Shown: positions 1 through 9,625, numbered from the stretch's first letter. The stretch: DNA of 64,000 bases from Marinilactibacillus psychrotolerans (GCF_900101525.1 NZ_FMZD01000003.1:62001-126000); one strand, 5' to 3'. The notes: generated from the letters alone by a model not told the origin. Translations and numbers: made by a program.

Positions 1-34
1 TATTAACAACTTTTCCTACATCAAAATATTCCAT
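1..34 (-). CDS. rimM: RimM N-terminus, 16S rRNA processing protein (partial)
   Basis: Only the first 11 codons are in the window (MEYFDVGKVVN); the gene runs off the left edge. RimM binds ribosomal protein S19 and helps mature the 16S rRNA 3' domain. The start matches the usual RimM opening (hydrophobic-x-VGKIVN), a good AGGAG ribosome binding site precedes the ATG, and the order rpsP-khpA-rimM is standard in Firmicutes. Identity rests on a very short peptide plus context. Confidence 0.75.
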   Translation of the reverse strand, partial: MEYFDVGKVVN

Positions 35-75
35 TATTCTTCTCCTAAAAGTATATTTATTCTATAATACAAGAA

Positions 76-108
76 AATGGAGATGTTCTCCTCAGAGGCA
101 TCCCCATT
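76..108 (-). other. Hairpin between khpA and rimM
   Basis: Ten-base arms (aatggagatg / catccccatt, one mismatch or G-U pair) sit 80 bases downstream of khpA. On the minus strand the stem is followed by a short, impure T stretch. It could be a weak terminator or a processing site that separates rimM from rpsP-khpA. Evidence is the repeat only. Confidence 0.3.
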
Positions 109-190
109 CCCTATTAATCATCAAATTAACTTACATGGATTGATCTATAGTTTTTATTTTACTAGAATCAGTAAAATATAGACTATTCTA

Positions 191-436
191 TTAATCTACA
201 ATTGTTAAACGTACACGTTTTGGTCCGTCAAATTGGATACTATAGACAATAGCACGAATGGCTTTAGCAATTCGTCCTTTCTTTCCAATCACACGACCGA
301 CATCATCAGGATGAACCGATAATAGATATTCATGGAATTCATCGGTGTCTTGCAAGTCAAGTTTGACTTCATCGGGATGACTGACTAACGGATTGACAAT
401 TGTAAGAATCAATTCTCTCATTTCTTTATCAGTCAT
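191..436 (-). CDS. khpA: KH-domain RNA-binding protein KhpA (YlqC)
   Basis: An 81-residue single KH-domain protein with the GxxG-type signature RVIGKKGRIAKAI near residues 48-60, which grips single-stranded RNA. KhpA pairs with KhpB/Jag in low-GC Gram-positives and influences cell elongation and division through RNA binding. A longer reading to 463 exists, but AAGGA lies seven bases before the ATG of MTDKEM, so that start is preferred. It lies directly downstream of rpsP, the usual neighbour, separated by a strong hairpin. Confidence 0.9.
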   Translation of the reverse strand: MTDKEMRELILTIVNPLVSHPDEVKLDLQDTDEFHEYLLSVHPDDVGRVIGKKGRIAKAIRAIVYSIQFDGPKRVRLTIVD

Positions 437-462
437 AATACCATCCTTTTTATGTAGGATCA

Positions 463-490
463 CTTACTTGATTACGTTCAATCAAGTAAG
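463..490 (-). other. Perfect hairpin between rpsP and khpA
   Basis: CTTACTTGATT and AATCAAGTAAG form a perfect 11-bp stem with a 6-base loop; an outer GATC pair on each side extends it with a 2-base bulge. No T-run follows, so it does not look like a terminator. It lies between the rpsP stop and the khpA ribosome binding site, so mRNA processing or differential stability is the likely role (inference). Confidence 0.5.
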
Positions 491-503
491 ATCTTTAATT
501 CTG

Positions 504-776
504 TTATTTGCTTCTTTTTTCGTCGTGGAATTTTTTCATAATTCCTTCTTTAGAAAGAAGATTTTTAACTGTATCAGACGGTTTAGCGCCTTCTCTTAAC
601 CATTTTAAAACGAGTTCTTCGTCCACTTTAACTTCAGCCGGTGTTGATACTGGATTGTAAGTTCCAACCGCTTCAATAATACGACCATCACGTGGAGCAC
701 GAGAATCCGCAACAACTAAACGGTAAAAAGGTTTTCTTTTAGAACCCATACGTTTCATACGAATTTTTACTGCCAT
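504..776 (-). CDS. rpsP: 30S ribosomal protein bS16
   Basis: The 90-residue protein begins [13 protein letters not shown] and carries the whole family pattern ([26 protein letters not shown]), matching the usual bS16 length. bS16 binds 16S rRNA early in 30S assembly. An in-frame ATG 33 bases upstream is rejected, because AGGAGGTGC sits at proper spacing before the ATG used here and bS16 proteins start with MAVKIR. It is first in the rpsP-khpA-rimM group and is divergent from the small gene at 962. Confidence 0.97.
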   Translation of the reverse strand: MAVKIRMKRMGSKRKPFYRLVVADSRAPRDGRIIEAVGTYNPVSTPAEVKVDEELVLKWLREGAKPSDTVKNLLSKEGIMKKFHDEKRSK

Positions 777-961
777 GTTTAACTTGCACCTCCTGTTAGT
801 GTCCAGCACTACTTGAATACATCAACTAATGCCTTCTCTCAATCTCACGAAACCTATCATAACATGCAAAGCATATGTTGTAAAGTGTTTTTTCTTTACA
901 GAACAAATTAATTATTTTCAGAAGATTTATGCTATAGTAAAAATAAAAGGAGTTCCTAAAA

Positions 962-1297
962 ATGAGCTTAGAAGATCAGGATTATATCATGAGACAAATT
1001 CAATTATTTGCTAAAGGAATCGGTAAATTTTTAGATATTTTTTCAATAAAAGAAATTCTCAAATCAGAATATTCTATTGAAGATGAGATGACAGATAGAG
1101 AGATTGAATCAATTGTGTATATGGTGAGAATAGAAGAAATACAAGCAGCAAGAAGTCTAACCGCAGAAGAAATGAGTCGGGAATTAGGAATTGATCCTGA
1201 AAGGTTAACGGTTCTTTTGAATAATGAGGAAATTGCAAAAGAAGTAGAGCTATCCAGGATTATAGAGTATGTAGAAGATAAACAAGTATGGCTTTAA
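962..1297 (+). CDS. Conserved hypothetical protein, 111 aa
   Basis: A real gene by its signals: AAAGGAG nine bases before the ATG, a TATAGT box about 25 bases upstream, and a strong terminator right after the stop. The protein is soluble, highly charged and mostly helical by eye. The opening QDYIMRQIQLFAKGIGKFL resembles small Lactobacillales proteins of the DUF6483 type, but this is a weak recollection. No catalytic motif is visible. It stands alone between rpsP and ffh on the opposite strand. Function unknown. Confidence 0.7.
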   Translation: MSLEDQDYIMRQIQLFAKGIGKFLDIFSIKEILKSEYSIEDEMTDREIESIVYMVRIEEIQAARSLTAEEMSRELGIDPERLTVLLNNEEIAKEVELSRIIEYVEDKQVWL

Positions 1298-1310
1298 GTT
1301 AAGCAATAAA

Positions 1311-1358
1311 AAATAAGACCTTGACAAATTATTGACCAAATTTGTCAGGGTCTTATTT
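1311..1358. terminator. Bidirectional terminator between the 111-aa gene and ffh
   Basis: AAATAAGACCTTGACAAATT pairs with AATTTGTCAGGGTCTTATTT (20 bp, one G-U pair) around a short loop. A-rich and T-rich flanks on both sides let it end transcription of the plus-strand gene and of ffh. Confidence 0.9.
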
Positions 1359-1366
1359 CAGTAGGA

Positions 1367-2791
1367 TTATTTTTTACGTCTGATTTTTTTCTTTTTCTTT
1401 TTATTCAAGTTTTTGGAAGCCTTATTGAAAGCCATTTTTCCTAGTTTTCCTTTAACTCCACCGCCAAATAGATTCTCCATCCCGCTCATATTGCCATTAG
1501 ACATTTTACTCATCATCTCTTTTGATTGTTTGAATTGCTTGATCATGCGATTTACTTCTGCAATATTTCTAGCAGAACCTTTAGCAATTCTGCGTCTCCG
1601 TTTTTGAGATAACAGGTCCGGGTTAGCTCTTTCTTCAGGAGTCATGGACATAACAATTGCTTTCATATGAGCCATATCTTTAGGATCCATTTCGAATTGA
1701 TCCATTCCTGGTATCTGGTTGACACCTGGAATCATTTTTAACAAGTCTTCCATGGGGCCCATATTCTGCATTTGGTCCATCTGGTCAATGAAGTCGTTGA
1801 AGTCATACGTGTTTTCACGCATTTTAACAGCCATTTCTTCTGCTTTTTTCTCATCAACTTCCTGCTGAGCACGTTCTACTAATGTAAGAATATCGCCCAT
1901 TCCAAGGATTCGATTTGCCATACGGTCTGGATGGAAGGGTTCTAACGCATCCAGTCGTTCTCCGGTACCAGTAAATTTAATTGGCTTTTGTGTTACAGAA
2001 CGGATTGAAAGAGCTGCCCCACCACGAGTATCCCCATCTAATTTTGTTAAAATTACACTGGTAATATCAAGACGATCATTAAATGTATTCGCTACATTAA
2101 CAGCATCTTGTCCAGTCATGGCATCTACGACCAAGAAAATTTCATGTGGATTTACCGCTGTTTTCACATTTTCCAGTTCGTCCATGAGGGTCTCATCGAT
2201 ATGCAAACGACCAGCTGTATCAATAATCACAACGTCTCGGTTCGTATCTTTCGCTTCTTGAATCCCTTTTTCTGCAATTTCTACGGGACTGACCTGGTCA
2301 CCCATACTGAATACAGGAATATTCAAGTCACTTCCGACAGTCTGTAATTGATCAATCGCAGCAGGACGATAAATATCGGCAGCAACCAGCATAGGTTTTT
2401 TGTTTTCCTGTTTACGTAAATAGTTCGCTAGTTTACCAGCGGTTGTTGTTTTACCAGCACCTTGTAAACCAGTCATCATATACACTGTTGGTCCGCGATC
2501 AGCGAAAATGATTTTTTCTTGTGTTCCACCCATCAAATGAGTCAACTCGTCATTCACAATCTTAACGACTTGTTGACCTCCATTAATACTTTCAAGAACT
2601 TCTTCTCCAATTGCTTTTTCCCTTACGGTTTTTACAAATTCTCTAACAACTTTATAGTTTACATCGGCTTCAAGTAAAGCCAAACGTACTTCACGCATTG
2701 CATCTTTAACATCAGCTTCAGTAATCTTTCCTTTTTTGCGAAGACCAGAAAATGCATCTTGCAAACGTCCAGTTAATCCTTCAAAGGCCAT
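1367..2791 (-). CDS. ffh: Signal recognition particle protein Ffh
   Basis: 474 residues, the normal length for Ffh, the GTPase that binds 4.5S RNA and signal sequences and brings ribosomes to FtsY at the membrane. Visible in order: N domain (residues 1-90), G domain with the P-loop GLQGAGKTTTAGKLA, DTAGR and TKLDGD, then a methionine-rich M domain from about 330 with the RNA-binding stretch of arginines (QKRRRRIAKGSAR), and a lysine-rich tail. It starts 5 bases after the ylxM stop. No SRP RNA gene is in the window. Confidence 0.98.
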   Translation of the reverse strand: MAFEGLTGRLQDAFSGLRKKGKITEADVKDAMREVRLALLEADVNYKVVREFVKTVREKAIGEEVLESINGGQQVVKIVNDELTHLMGGTQEKIIFADRGPTVYMMTGLQGAGKTTTAGKLANYLRKQENKKPMLVAADIYRPAAIDQLQTVGSDLNIPVFSMGDQVSPVEIAEKGIQEAKDTNRDVVIIDTAGRLHIDETLMDELENVKTAVNPHEIFLVVDAMTGQDAVNVANTFNDRLDITSVILTKLDGDTRGGAALSIRSVTQKPIKFTGTGERLDALEPFHPDRMANRILGMGDILTLVERAQQEVDEKKAEEMAVKMRENTYDFNDFIDQMDQMQNMGPMEDLLKMIPGVNQIPGMDQFEMDPKDMAHMKAIVMSMTPEERANPDLLSQKRRRRIAKGSARNIAEVNRMIKQFKQSKEMMSKMSNGNMSGMENLFGGGVKGKLGKMAFNKASKNLNKKKKKKIRRKK

Positions 2792-2796
2792 TCAGG

Positions 2797-3147
2797 TTAT
2801 TTCCCCTCTCGTTTAGGTTCATAGCTTACTTTTTGAAGTAAATTCAGTAAGGTATCATCCTTAGCATAATTCTTTTCTGCATATGAACGGATTTCATTTA
2901 GTGCATCTTGTTTTCGATCAAAGTCTTCAACTAAATGTAGTTTATCTTCGTAGTCGTTTAAAATTATTTCAGATCGTTTGATATTATCATAAACAGCTTG
3001 TCTGCTAATGCCAAAATCTTCGGCGATTTCACCAAGTGAATAATCATCACCATAATACAATTTCATATATTCTTGCTGTTTGCTTGTTAAAAGTGGTCCA
3101 TAGAAACTGAAAAGAGTATTCATTTGAAGTGTTTTCTCTAATTCCAT
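2797..3147 (-). CDS. ylxM: YlxM, SRP-associated HTH protein
   Basis: A 116-residue protein of the UPF0122 family with a sigma-70 region 4-like helix-turn-helix ([23 protein letters not shown], residues about 36-58). In streptococci YlxM binds the SRP and modulates Ffh/FtsY GTPase activity; DNA binding has not been its main known role. GAGGAG precedes the ATG. It sits between ftsY and ffh with tight spacing on both sides, the standard Firmicutes arrangement, so it is co-transcribed with them. Confidence 0.93.
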   Translation of the reverse strand: MELEKTLQMNTLFSFYGPLLTSKQQEYMKLYYGDDYSLGEIAEDFGISRQAVYDNIKRSEIILNDYEDKLHLVEDFDRKQDALNEIRSYAEKNYAKDDTLLNLLQKVSYEPKREGK

Positions 3148-3159
3148 TTATATGCTCCT

Positions 3160-4221
3160 CTAAGCAGTCTGCTGAATTAATTCTTTGAATAATCCATACG
3201 CGAATTTTTCTGTATCAAATGGATGAAGATCATTCATTGTCTCACCAAGCCCGACGAATTTGACGGGGATATTCAATTCTTTACCAATTGCAAGTACGAT
3301 ACCACCTTTGGCAGTACCATCCATTTTAGTCAGTACAATTCCTGTAACATCTGTTGTTTCTTTGAAAATTTTAGCTTGGTTCAATGCATTCTGACCTGTC
3401 GTGGCATCCAACACTAATAGCGTTTCGTGAGGAGCATCAGGGATTTCTCTACTAATCACGCGCTTCATTTTCTCTAACTCGTTCATTAGATTCTTTTTAT
3501 TTTGCAGACGACCAGCGGTATCAATAAGTAAAACATCAGCCTGATGTTCTCTTGCTTGAACGATTCCATCATAAACAACTGCAGCGGGGTCTCCACCTTG
3601 TTTGGTTGATACGACTTGTGCGCCTACACGGTCTCCCCAAACATGCAATTGTTCAATAGCGCCAGCTCTAAATGTGTCCCCAGCTGCTAAGACTACTTTT
3701 TTTCCTTGGTCAATATATTGATGAGCCATTTTAGCTATTGTAGTTGTTTTGCCCACACCATTAACACCCACGAATAAAACGACAGTCAAACCGTTTGGAT
3801 TGTCATTAAATATATGATGATCCGGATTAGTATCTCCATACAAATCAACCATTGTCTGAACGATCACACGTTCTGCATCAGCCATACTTTTAACATTCTG
3901 CACTTTAGATTCATGTCTTAATGTTTCAGAGATATACATTGTAGCTTCAAAACCAACATCGGATTCGATCAGCAAGTCTTCCAATTCTTCAAAGAATTCC
4001 TCATCTTCATAACGGAAATTAGCAAAAAGTTCATTTAAGCGCCGTGTGAAAGAGCGACGGGATTTCTGCAAACCTTTTTCATATGAATTAGCTTTTTCTT
4101 GTTCTATTTTTACTTCTTCAGGTTGTTTTTGTTCATTACTCACTTGTTCAGTTTCTTCTGGCGATATAATTTCTTTATCTGTATTCGTAAAGGCGGATTT
4201 GATTTTATCGAATAATCCCAT
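3160..4221 (-). CDS. ftsY: SRP receptor FtsY
   Basis: The 353-residue membrane-associated GTPase receives SRP-ribosome complexes. An acidic A domain rich in Glu and Gln covers residues 1-60, then the N domain, then the G domain with GVNGVGKTTTIAKMA, DTAGRLQNK and TKMDGTAKG. The A domain is short, as usual in Lactobacillales. It is followed 12 bases later by ylxM and then ffh, so receptor, particle and modulator are expressed together. Confidence 0.97.
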   Translation of the reverse strand: MGLFDKIKSAFTNTDKEIISPEETEQVSNEQKQPEEVKIEQEKANSYEKGLQKSRRSFTRRLNELFANFRYEDEEFFEELEDLLIESDVGFEATMYISETLRHESKVQNVKSMADAERVIVQTMVDLYGDTNPDHHIFNDNPNGLTVVLFVGVNGVGKTTTIAKMAHQYIDQGKKVVLAAGDTFRAGAIEQLHVWGDRVGAQVVSTKQGGDPAAVVYDGIVQAREHQADVLLIDTAGRLQNKKNLMNELEKMKRVISREIPDAPHETLLVLDATTGQNALNQAKIFKETTDVTGIVLTKMDGTAKGGIVLAIGKELNIPVKFVGLGETMNDLHPFDTEKFAYGLFKELIQQTA

Positions 4222-4285
4222 GTTTTCCCAACTTTCTATTTAAATGTAGTAGGTTATTTAGAATAAATGTCAAATGCTATTTAAA

Positions 4286-5098
4286 TCAGTTTAACACATA
4301 TTGTTCAATAGCATAAGCAACACCATGGTCGACATTCGACTTCGTAACAAGATCTGCATGTTGTTTCACTTCTTCTGTAGCATTTTCCATCGCAACTCCA
4401 ATACCTGCGTACTGGATCATAGCTAGGTCGTTTTCTTGATCACCAATTGCCATGATTTCGCTAACATCTAATTTTAATTCCTTTGCTAATAATGCTAATC
4501 CTTTACCTTTATCGACAGTTTTTGGTAATATTTCAAGCAAGTTGGGTCTGGATTTCATAATTGTATATCTTTCATGGAACTCATCAGGGATTTTTCTGAT
4601 TGCTTCATCCAATTCATATTCATGCCAGCAGAATATTAGCTTATTCATAGCAGTAGAGTCTGGAAGAGAAGCTGTATTAATCGGCTTAAAAGCGAGTATA
4701 TCCATGATGGTTGGATATAAAGAATTTTTTCCTTTGGGATAAGCAGGTTCATATACTGTATTTAAGTCAATAAAGTTACATGGAACATCTAATTCTTTAC
4801 TCAATTCGTAGATTTCTAAAACCTCTTCTTTACTCATAGTGATTTGACTTAGACTTTCTCCCGTTTGTGTCCACTGGATCAATCCACCATTATAGGTAAT
4901 GCCTAAATCGCCCTCTTCGAGTAAGTTACAAGCTTCAAGAATATGAAGAATTGCTTTTAAAGGTCTTCCTGTACATAATACGACTTTCACACCTGCTTCT
5001 TTTGCTCTTTGGATTGCTTGTCTATTTTCTTTTGAAACTTCTTTTTCTTTATTTAGTAAAGTTCCGTCTAGGTCTAGTGCTACTAACTTAATTCCCAC
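4286..5098 (-). CDS. Cof-type HAD-IIB sugar-phosphate phosphatase
   Basis: 270 residues with the HAD nucleophile motif DLDGTLL at residues 9-15, motif II in CTGRP, a lysine before motif IV, and GDQENDLAMI for metal binding. This is the Cof/YidA class with a C2b cap; members dephosphorylate sugar phosphates or flavin precursors, and the exact substrate cannot be read from sequence. The start is GTG with GGAG eight bases upstream. It is 188 bases... upstream genes smc and rnc lie on the same strand, a conserved neighbourhood (rnc-smc-HAD-ftsY) in lactic acid bacteria. Confidence 0.9.
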   Translation of the reverse strand: MGIKLVALDLDGTLLNKEKEVSKENRQAIQRAKEAGVKVVLCTGRPLKAILHILEACNLLEEGDLGITYNGGLIQWTQTGESLSQITMSKEEVLEIYELSKELDVPCNFIDLNTVYEPAYPKGKNSLYPTIMDILAFKPINTASLPDSTAMNKLIFCWHEYELDEAIRKIPDEFHERYTIMKSRPNLLEILPKTVDKGKGLALLAKELKLDVSEIMAIGDQENDLAMIQYAGIGVAMENATEEVKQHADLVTKSNVDHGVAYAIEQYVLN

Positions 5099-5186
5099 TC
5101 TACACGCTCCTAATTGATTAATTCTCCTAAGATATTTTTACGTACTGATAGAATATATTTGAAAGAATAGCTGGTATTCTATTAGA

Positions 5187-8100
5187 TTAAGAAATACCTT
5201 CTATTTCTTCTACATCTTTCAATCGTACAGATACTAATTTTGAAACACCCTTTTCCCTCATTGTAACGCCATACAAGCTATCGGCTTCTTCCATGGTACC
5301 TTTTCTATGCGTAATGACAATAAATTGAGTATTCATTGAAAAATTCTGTAGATATTTACCAAACCTTGATACATTGGCTTCATCCAGTGCAGCTTCTGCT
5401 TCATCTAATATACAGAACGGAATGGGACGGACTTGAATAATGGCGAATAATAATGAAATAGCAGTTAAGGCTCTTTCTCCTCCAGATAAAAGACTTAAGG
5501 ATTGTAGATTTTTCCCAGGTGGTTGAGCAACAATTTCAACACCAGAGGTTAAAAGGTTTTGCGGATCGGTTAAGCGTAATTCTGCCTTTCCCCCGCCAAA
5601 CATACGAGGGAAAACAAGCGTAAACTGTTCTTTAATTTGATCAAAAGTTTCTTTAAATCGTTTAGCGACTTCTGTGTCCATCTGATCCATTGTGTCGTAA
5701 AGTTTTGCTTTAGCTTCAAGCAAATCTTGTTGCTGATCGCTTAAAAATGTAAACCGTTCAAATACTTTTTTATATTCTTCGATTGCCCCAATATTCACGG
5801 GCCCCAATTCTTCAATTCCCTTTTTTAATAATTTAACTTTTTTCTGAGCTTCTTCTTCGGACAATTCCATGGGCGCTTCTAGTTTGGCTTCTTCAAAACT
5901 CATTCCGTATTCTTCTGATAAATAAGCTAATAAATGATCTAACGATACATCGGCACGTGAAGATTCAATTTCGATTTTCGCTTTTAAATCACTAAGCTTT
6001 TGCTTATCAGCTTGTTTAGCAATTAAACGGTCCTCAACTTGAGTCTGCAATGCTTCAATCTCTTGTATATTAGATTTTAAAGTGGTTTCTTTTTCTCTTA
6101 GCTGTTTGTTCTTTTGCTTGTAATCGAGTAATTGCTGTTGTAGTTCCTCTTTAGAACCAAAATGTTCTCCAGCTTCATAAGCTGTAAGGTCAGCATGTAA
6201 TAAAGTAATATTTTCTTCAATTTGAGTTTTTTGATTTTTAAAATGAGTTACTTCAGCTTTTACAGCTGCCTGCTGCTCATTAACAGATTGCAAATTCTTT
6301 ATCAGACTTTCTAATTCTGTTTGGATTAGAATTTTTTGAGATTCTATATCTTCTTTTTCAGCAGATAGTTCAGTCATTTCTTTTTTCTGCTTATCCATTT
6401 GTTCTTCAATTAGTTGTTTCTCACTACTAATTTCTTCTAACCGCTTTTGACTGGAAGAATATTCTTTTTCTACTTGGCTAGATTCATAGGATAATGCTTG
6501 CTGTTCTCTACTGAGACGAGTACGTTTCTCCTCAACGGAATTGAGTTCATTCTGAAGCTGTTTTTCTTCTACTCGTTTCTCTTCTCCGTTAGTTCGAATC
6601 TCTTCGAGCGTGTTACTTAGAGAGGTTAAAGTATCTTTTTCTTTAGAAAGTTCTTTTCTTCGAAGATCGACAGTTTTTTCAGCTTCATCAATAAAAATAT
6701 TCAAATCTTTGAGCTCTTTTTTTTGAGAAAAAAGATGAGAATTTGAAGACCTTTTTCCGCCTCCACCAGTCATTGATCCTCCAGCATTCATCATATCACC
6801 TTGAAGACTGACAACTCGGTAACGATAATTCACTGTCCGAGCTATTGCATTCGCAGCTTCTAATGACTCTGCAACAATTGTATTGCCTAATAAGTTCTCC
6901 AAAATGTTTGCTACCCGTTCATTAAAATGAATTAATTCACTTGCTACCCCAATAAATCCAGGGATTCTTTGGGCAGCTTCTTTGATATCTGATCTGATCA
7001 AACGAGATTTAATTGTAGTAAGCGGTAAGAAAGTTGCTCTACCAGAGCGTGTTGTTTTTAGATGTTGAATTGCTTCTCGACCGGATTTTTCATCTTCTAC
7101 TACAATGAATTGACTTGAAGAAGATAAAACGGTATCGATTGCTTCTACGTATGATTTTGGTACTTCAATCAGATCGGCAACAGTCCCAACAATACCGGTT
7201 AATGTTGCTTTTTGTTTCATTACTGCTTTTACACCTGCAAAATAGCCCGCATAATTCTCCTGCATCTCAAGTAAAGTTGTTCTCTTTGCAAGAGCTTGCT
7301 GTAATTTGCTTTGAGATTGATTTAGACGAACTTCTTTATTGTCAATTGAATGAGTCAGCTCATTCAACTGTTCTTTCGTCGATTGAAAAGAAACCAATAA
7401 ATCATCGACTTCTTTTTTTAATTTGGAATGAAGTTCTGCTTTAGCTGAAACTTGTTTTTCAAGTTCTTGCAACTCTTGGTTCGTTTTAACTGAATTTCTT
7501 GATACCTTTTCTTTTGAAATGGCCTGTTGTTGTAACTGCCGTTCCAAATACGTTTGTTCATTTTTTAAAGTAGTTTGTTCTTGCATTAAATCAATATAAG
7601 TAGTCCGCAGATTTTCAATAGCTTCTTCTCTATTACCTTCTAAACGATCTTTTTGTGCTTGTTTTTCTTTAATCTGGCTATTTAAATAGCTTTCTTTTTC
7701 AGATAGATTTTTTAATTTGGTCAACACACTGTCTAGTTTTGCAGTGATGGTCGCTTTTTGCTCATCTAATCTTTTGATTGAAGCCTTTTTTTCTGTTACA
7801 AAGGCTTCTTTATGTTTCTCTTTTTCCGCATAAAGTGTTAAAGCTGATTCAGTTCGTTCAATTGATTGTACAATCTGCAATAACTGGTTTTGTATTTCTT
7901 CCCGCTGTTGTTCAAGTTTTAGATGATCAAATTTATAATTTTGCAGACTATGATTATCCTGGTCAATGGATTGCGTCAGTTCAGTAAGATCAACAGTAAC
8001 AACAGACAGTTTCTCTTGATTTTTTTCAACTGTTTGCTGAAGTTGCTGAATTTTCATTACTGTGAAACTAATATCAATTCCAGTTAACTCTTCTTTTTGT

Positions 8101-8750
8101 TCTAAATAAGATTTTGCTAAATCACTTTGTATTCTCAATGGTTCTACTTGTGCATCTAATTCGTAAAGAATATCTTGGACTCTATCAAGATTGTCCTGAG
8201 TATCCTCGAGTTTCCGTTCTGCGCTTTGCTTTCTCATCTTATACTTAAAAACACCCGCAGCTTCTTCAAAAATAGACCGTCTATCTTCAGCTTTACTATT
8301 AAAGATTGCCTCTACTTGTCCTTGAGATATAATAGAAAAAGATTCTTTTCCTAATCCAGAGTCCATAAAAAGGTCTACAATATCTTTCAAACGACAAGAT
8401 TGCTTATTCATGAAATAGTCGCTTTCCCCATTACGATTAATTCGACGGGTTACGCTGACTTCTTCGAAGTCAACAGGAAGAAAGCCATCTTGATTATCTA
8501 AAACCAAGGTGACTTCCGCAATGTTTACTGATTTTCTTGAATCCGTACCAGAAAATATAATATCATGCATTCGACCGCCACGAAGATTTTTTGCAGATTG
8601 CTCGCCCATTACCCAACGGATGGCTTCGATTATATTACTTTTTCCACTACCATTTGGACCCACAACAGCTGTCACACCATCATTGAATTCTAGCGTCGTT
8701 TTGTCAGCAAACGACTTAAATCCTTTTAATTCTAGCCTCTTTAATTGCAC
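5187..8750 (-). CDS. smc: Chromosome segregation ATPase SMC
   Basis: 1187 residues, the expected SMC length. The N-terminal head has the Walker A motif GPNGSGKSN (residues about 32-40). Two long glutamine- and lysine-rich coiled coils flank a hinge near residues 505-660 that ends in a glycine-rich loop (GGSMTGGGGK). The C-terminal head has LSGGERALTAI and the Walker B motif ILDEAEAALDE. With ScpA and ScpB (not here) it forms the condensin that organises the chromosome. The start is GTG with AAGGAG 11 bases upstream. rnc lies 58 bases upstream. Confidence 0.98.
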   Translation of the reverse strand: MQLKRLELKGFKSFADKTTLEFNDGVTAVVGPNGSGKSNIIEAIRWVMGEQSAKNLRGGRMHDIIFSGTDSRKSVNIAEVTLVLDNQDGFLPVDFEEVSVTRRINRNGESDYFMNKQSCRLKDIVDLFMDSGLGKESFSIISQGQVEAIFNSKAEDRRSIFEEAAGVFKYKMRKQSAERKLEDTQDNLDRVQDILYELDAQVEPLRIQSDLAKSYLEQKEELTGIDISFTVMKIQQLQQTVEKNQEKLSVVTVDLTELTQSIDQDNHSLQNYKFDHLKLEQQREEIQNQLLQIVQSIERTESALTLYAEKEKHKEAFVTEKKASIKRLDEQKATITAKLDSVLTKLKNLSEKESYLNSQIKEKQAQKDRLEGNREEAIENLRTTYIDLMQEQTTLKNEQTYLERQLQQQAISKEKVSRNSVKTNQELQELEKQVSAKAELHSKLKKEVDDLLVSFQSTKEQLNELTHSIDNKEVRLNQSQSKLQQALAKRTTLLEMQENYAGYFAGVKAVMKQKATLTGIVGTVADLIEVPKSYVEAIDTVLSSSSQFIVVEDEKSGREAIQHLKTTRSGRATFLPLTTIKSRLIRSDIKEAAQRIPGFIGVASELIHFNERVANILENLLGNTIVAESLEAANAIARTVNYRYRVVSLQGDMMNAGGSMTGGGGKRSSNSHLFSQKKELKDLNIFIDEAEKTVDLRRKELSKEKDTLTSLSNTLEEIRTNGEEKRVEEKQLQNELNSVEEKRTRLSREQQALSYESSQVEKEYSSSQKRLEEISSEKQLIEEQMDKQKKEMTELSAEKEDIESQKILIQTELESLIKNLQSVNEQQAAVKAEVTHFKNQKTQIEENITLLHADLTAYEAGEHFGSKEELQQQLLDYKQKNKQLREKETTLKSNIQEIEALQTQVEDRLIAKQADKQKLSDLKAKIEIESSRADVSLDHLLAYLSEEYGMSFEEAKLEAPMELSEEEAQKKVKLLKKGIEELGPVNIGAIEEYKKVFERFTFLSDQQQDLLEAKAKLYDTMDQMDTEVAKRFKETFDQIKEQFTLVFPRMFGGGKAELRLTDPQNLLTSGVEIVAQPPGKNLQSLSLLSGGERALTAISLLFAIIQVRPIPFCILDEAEAALDEANVSRFGKYLQNFSMNTQFIVITHRKGTMEEADSLYGVTMREKGVSKLVSVRLKDVEEIEGIS

Positions 8751-8808
8751 AGACGTTTTCTCTCCTTGCTAACGTATAAGCGATAAACACAAAATTCTTT
8801 CGCTTCAT

Positions 8809-9507
8809 CTAACTATTTTTTTCTAATGTCTGTAAGGCAACTCTAGCAGCTTCTTGTTCAGCGCCTTTTTTAGAACGACCTTTTCCAGTACCTAATGAAT
8901 CTCCTTCTACAAATACTTCTACAACGAATTTCCGATCATGATCTGGTCCGATTTCTTTTATGACCTGATACTCTATTGTTACGACACCATTCTTCTGTAA
9001 TAGCTCCTGTAAAGCTGTTTTATGATCCATCCCATGCGAGAAAGCACCAGAATCTATTTTAGGAAATAAAATCCGGTTTAGAAAATCCATTACAGTTTCC
9101 ATTCCCTGATCCAAAAAGATAGCCCCTACGAAAGCTTCAAAAACATCACATAACAGTGAGGGTCTTTTACGGCCATTCATTAGCTCTTCCCCTTTCCCTA
9201 GACGAAGAAACTGGGCTAACTCACATTCTTTAGCTAAATTGGCAAGACTTTCTGCCCTAACAATAGCAGCACGCATGCGAGTTAATTGTCCTTCAGGTAA
9301 TTCTGGAAACTTTTTGTATAGATATTCAGAAACGGTTAATTCTAACACGGCATCTCCCAAAAATTCTAACCGTTCTAAATTTTTCAAAGTTAACTCTCGG
9401 TGATCATTCGCATAGGATGAATGAGTAAAGGCTTCAATCAATAACTCATTATCATGAAATGTAATGCCAAAATTTTTCTTTACATGCTCAAAAAGTTGTT
9501 CACTCAA
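8809..9507 (-). CDS. rnc: Ribonuclease III
   Basis: 232 residues. The catalytic domain carries the signature NLERLEFLGDAVLEL (residues about 43-57) and the second acidic cluster around DVFEAFVGAIFLD. A double-stranded-RNA-binding domain fills residues 160-230 (KTALQELLQK to KGRSKKGAEQEAA). It cuts rRNA precursors and structured mRNAs. The start is TTG, nine bases after AAAGGGG. It is the first gene of rnc-smc. acpP, a frequent upstream neighbour, is replaced here by the beta-glucoside operon. Confidence 0.97.
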   Translation of the reverse strand: MSEQLFEHVKKNFGITFHDNELLIEAFTHSSYANDHRELTLKNLERLEFLGDAVLELTVSEYLYKKFPELPEGQLTRMRAAIVRAESLANLAKECELAQFLRLGKGEELMNGRKRPSLLCDVFEAFVGAIFLDQGMETVMDFLNRILFPKIDSGAFSHGMDHKTALQELLQKNGVVTIEYQVIKEIGPDHDRKFVVEVFVEGDSLGTGKGRSKKGAEQEAARVALQTLEKNS

Positions 9508-9542
9508 ACATTTACACCCCTTTCAATCGATTATATAACTAT

Positions 9543-9548
9543 ATTATA
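9543..9548 (-). promoter_or_regulatory. Probable -10 box of the rnc promoter
   Basis: A perfect TATAAT on the minus strand lies 36 bases upstream of the rnc start, inside a very T-rich stretch; no clear -35 box could be chosen. It follows the terminator of the beta-glucoside operon. Confidence 0.45.
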
Positions 9549-9625
9549 CTTGAAAAAAATTTAAAAATAAATATACAATCCATTTGTGGAGCGGATGTAA
9601 CGTTATTTTCATAAAAAGCGCGAAA

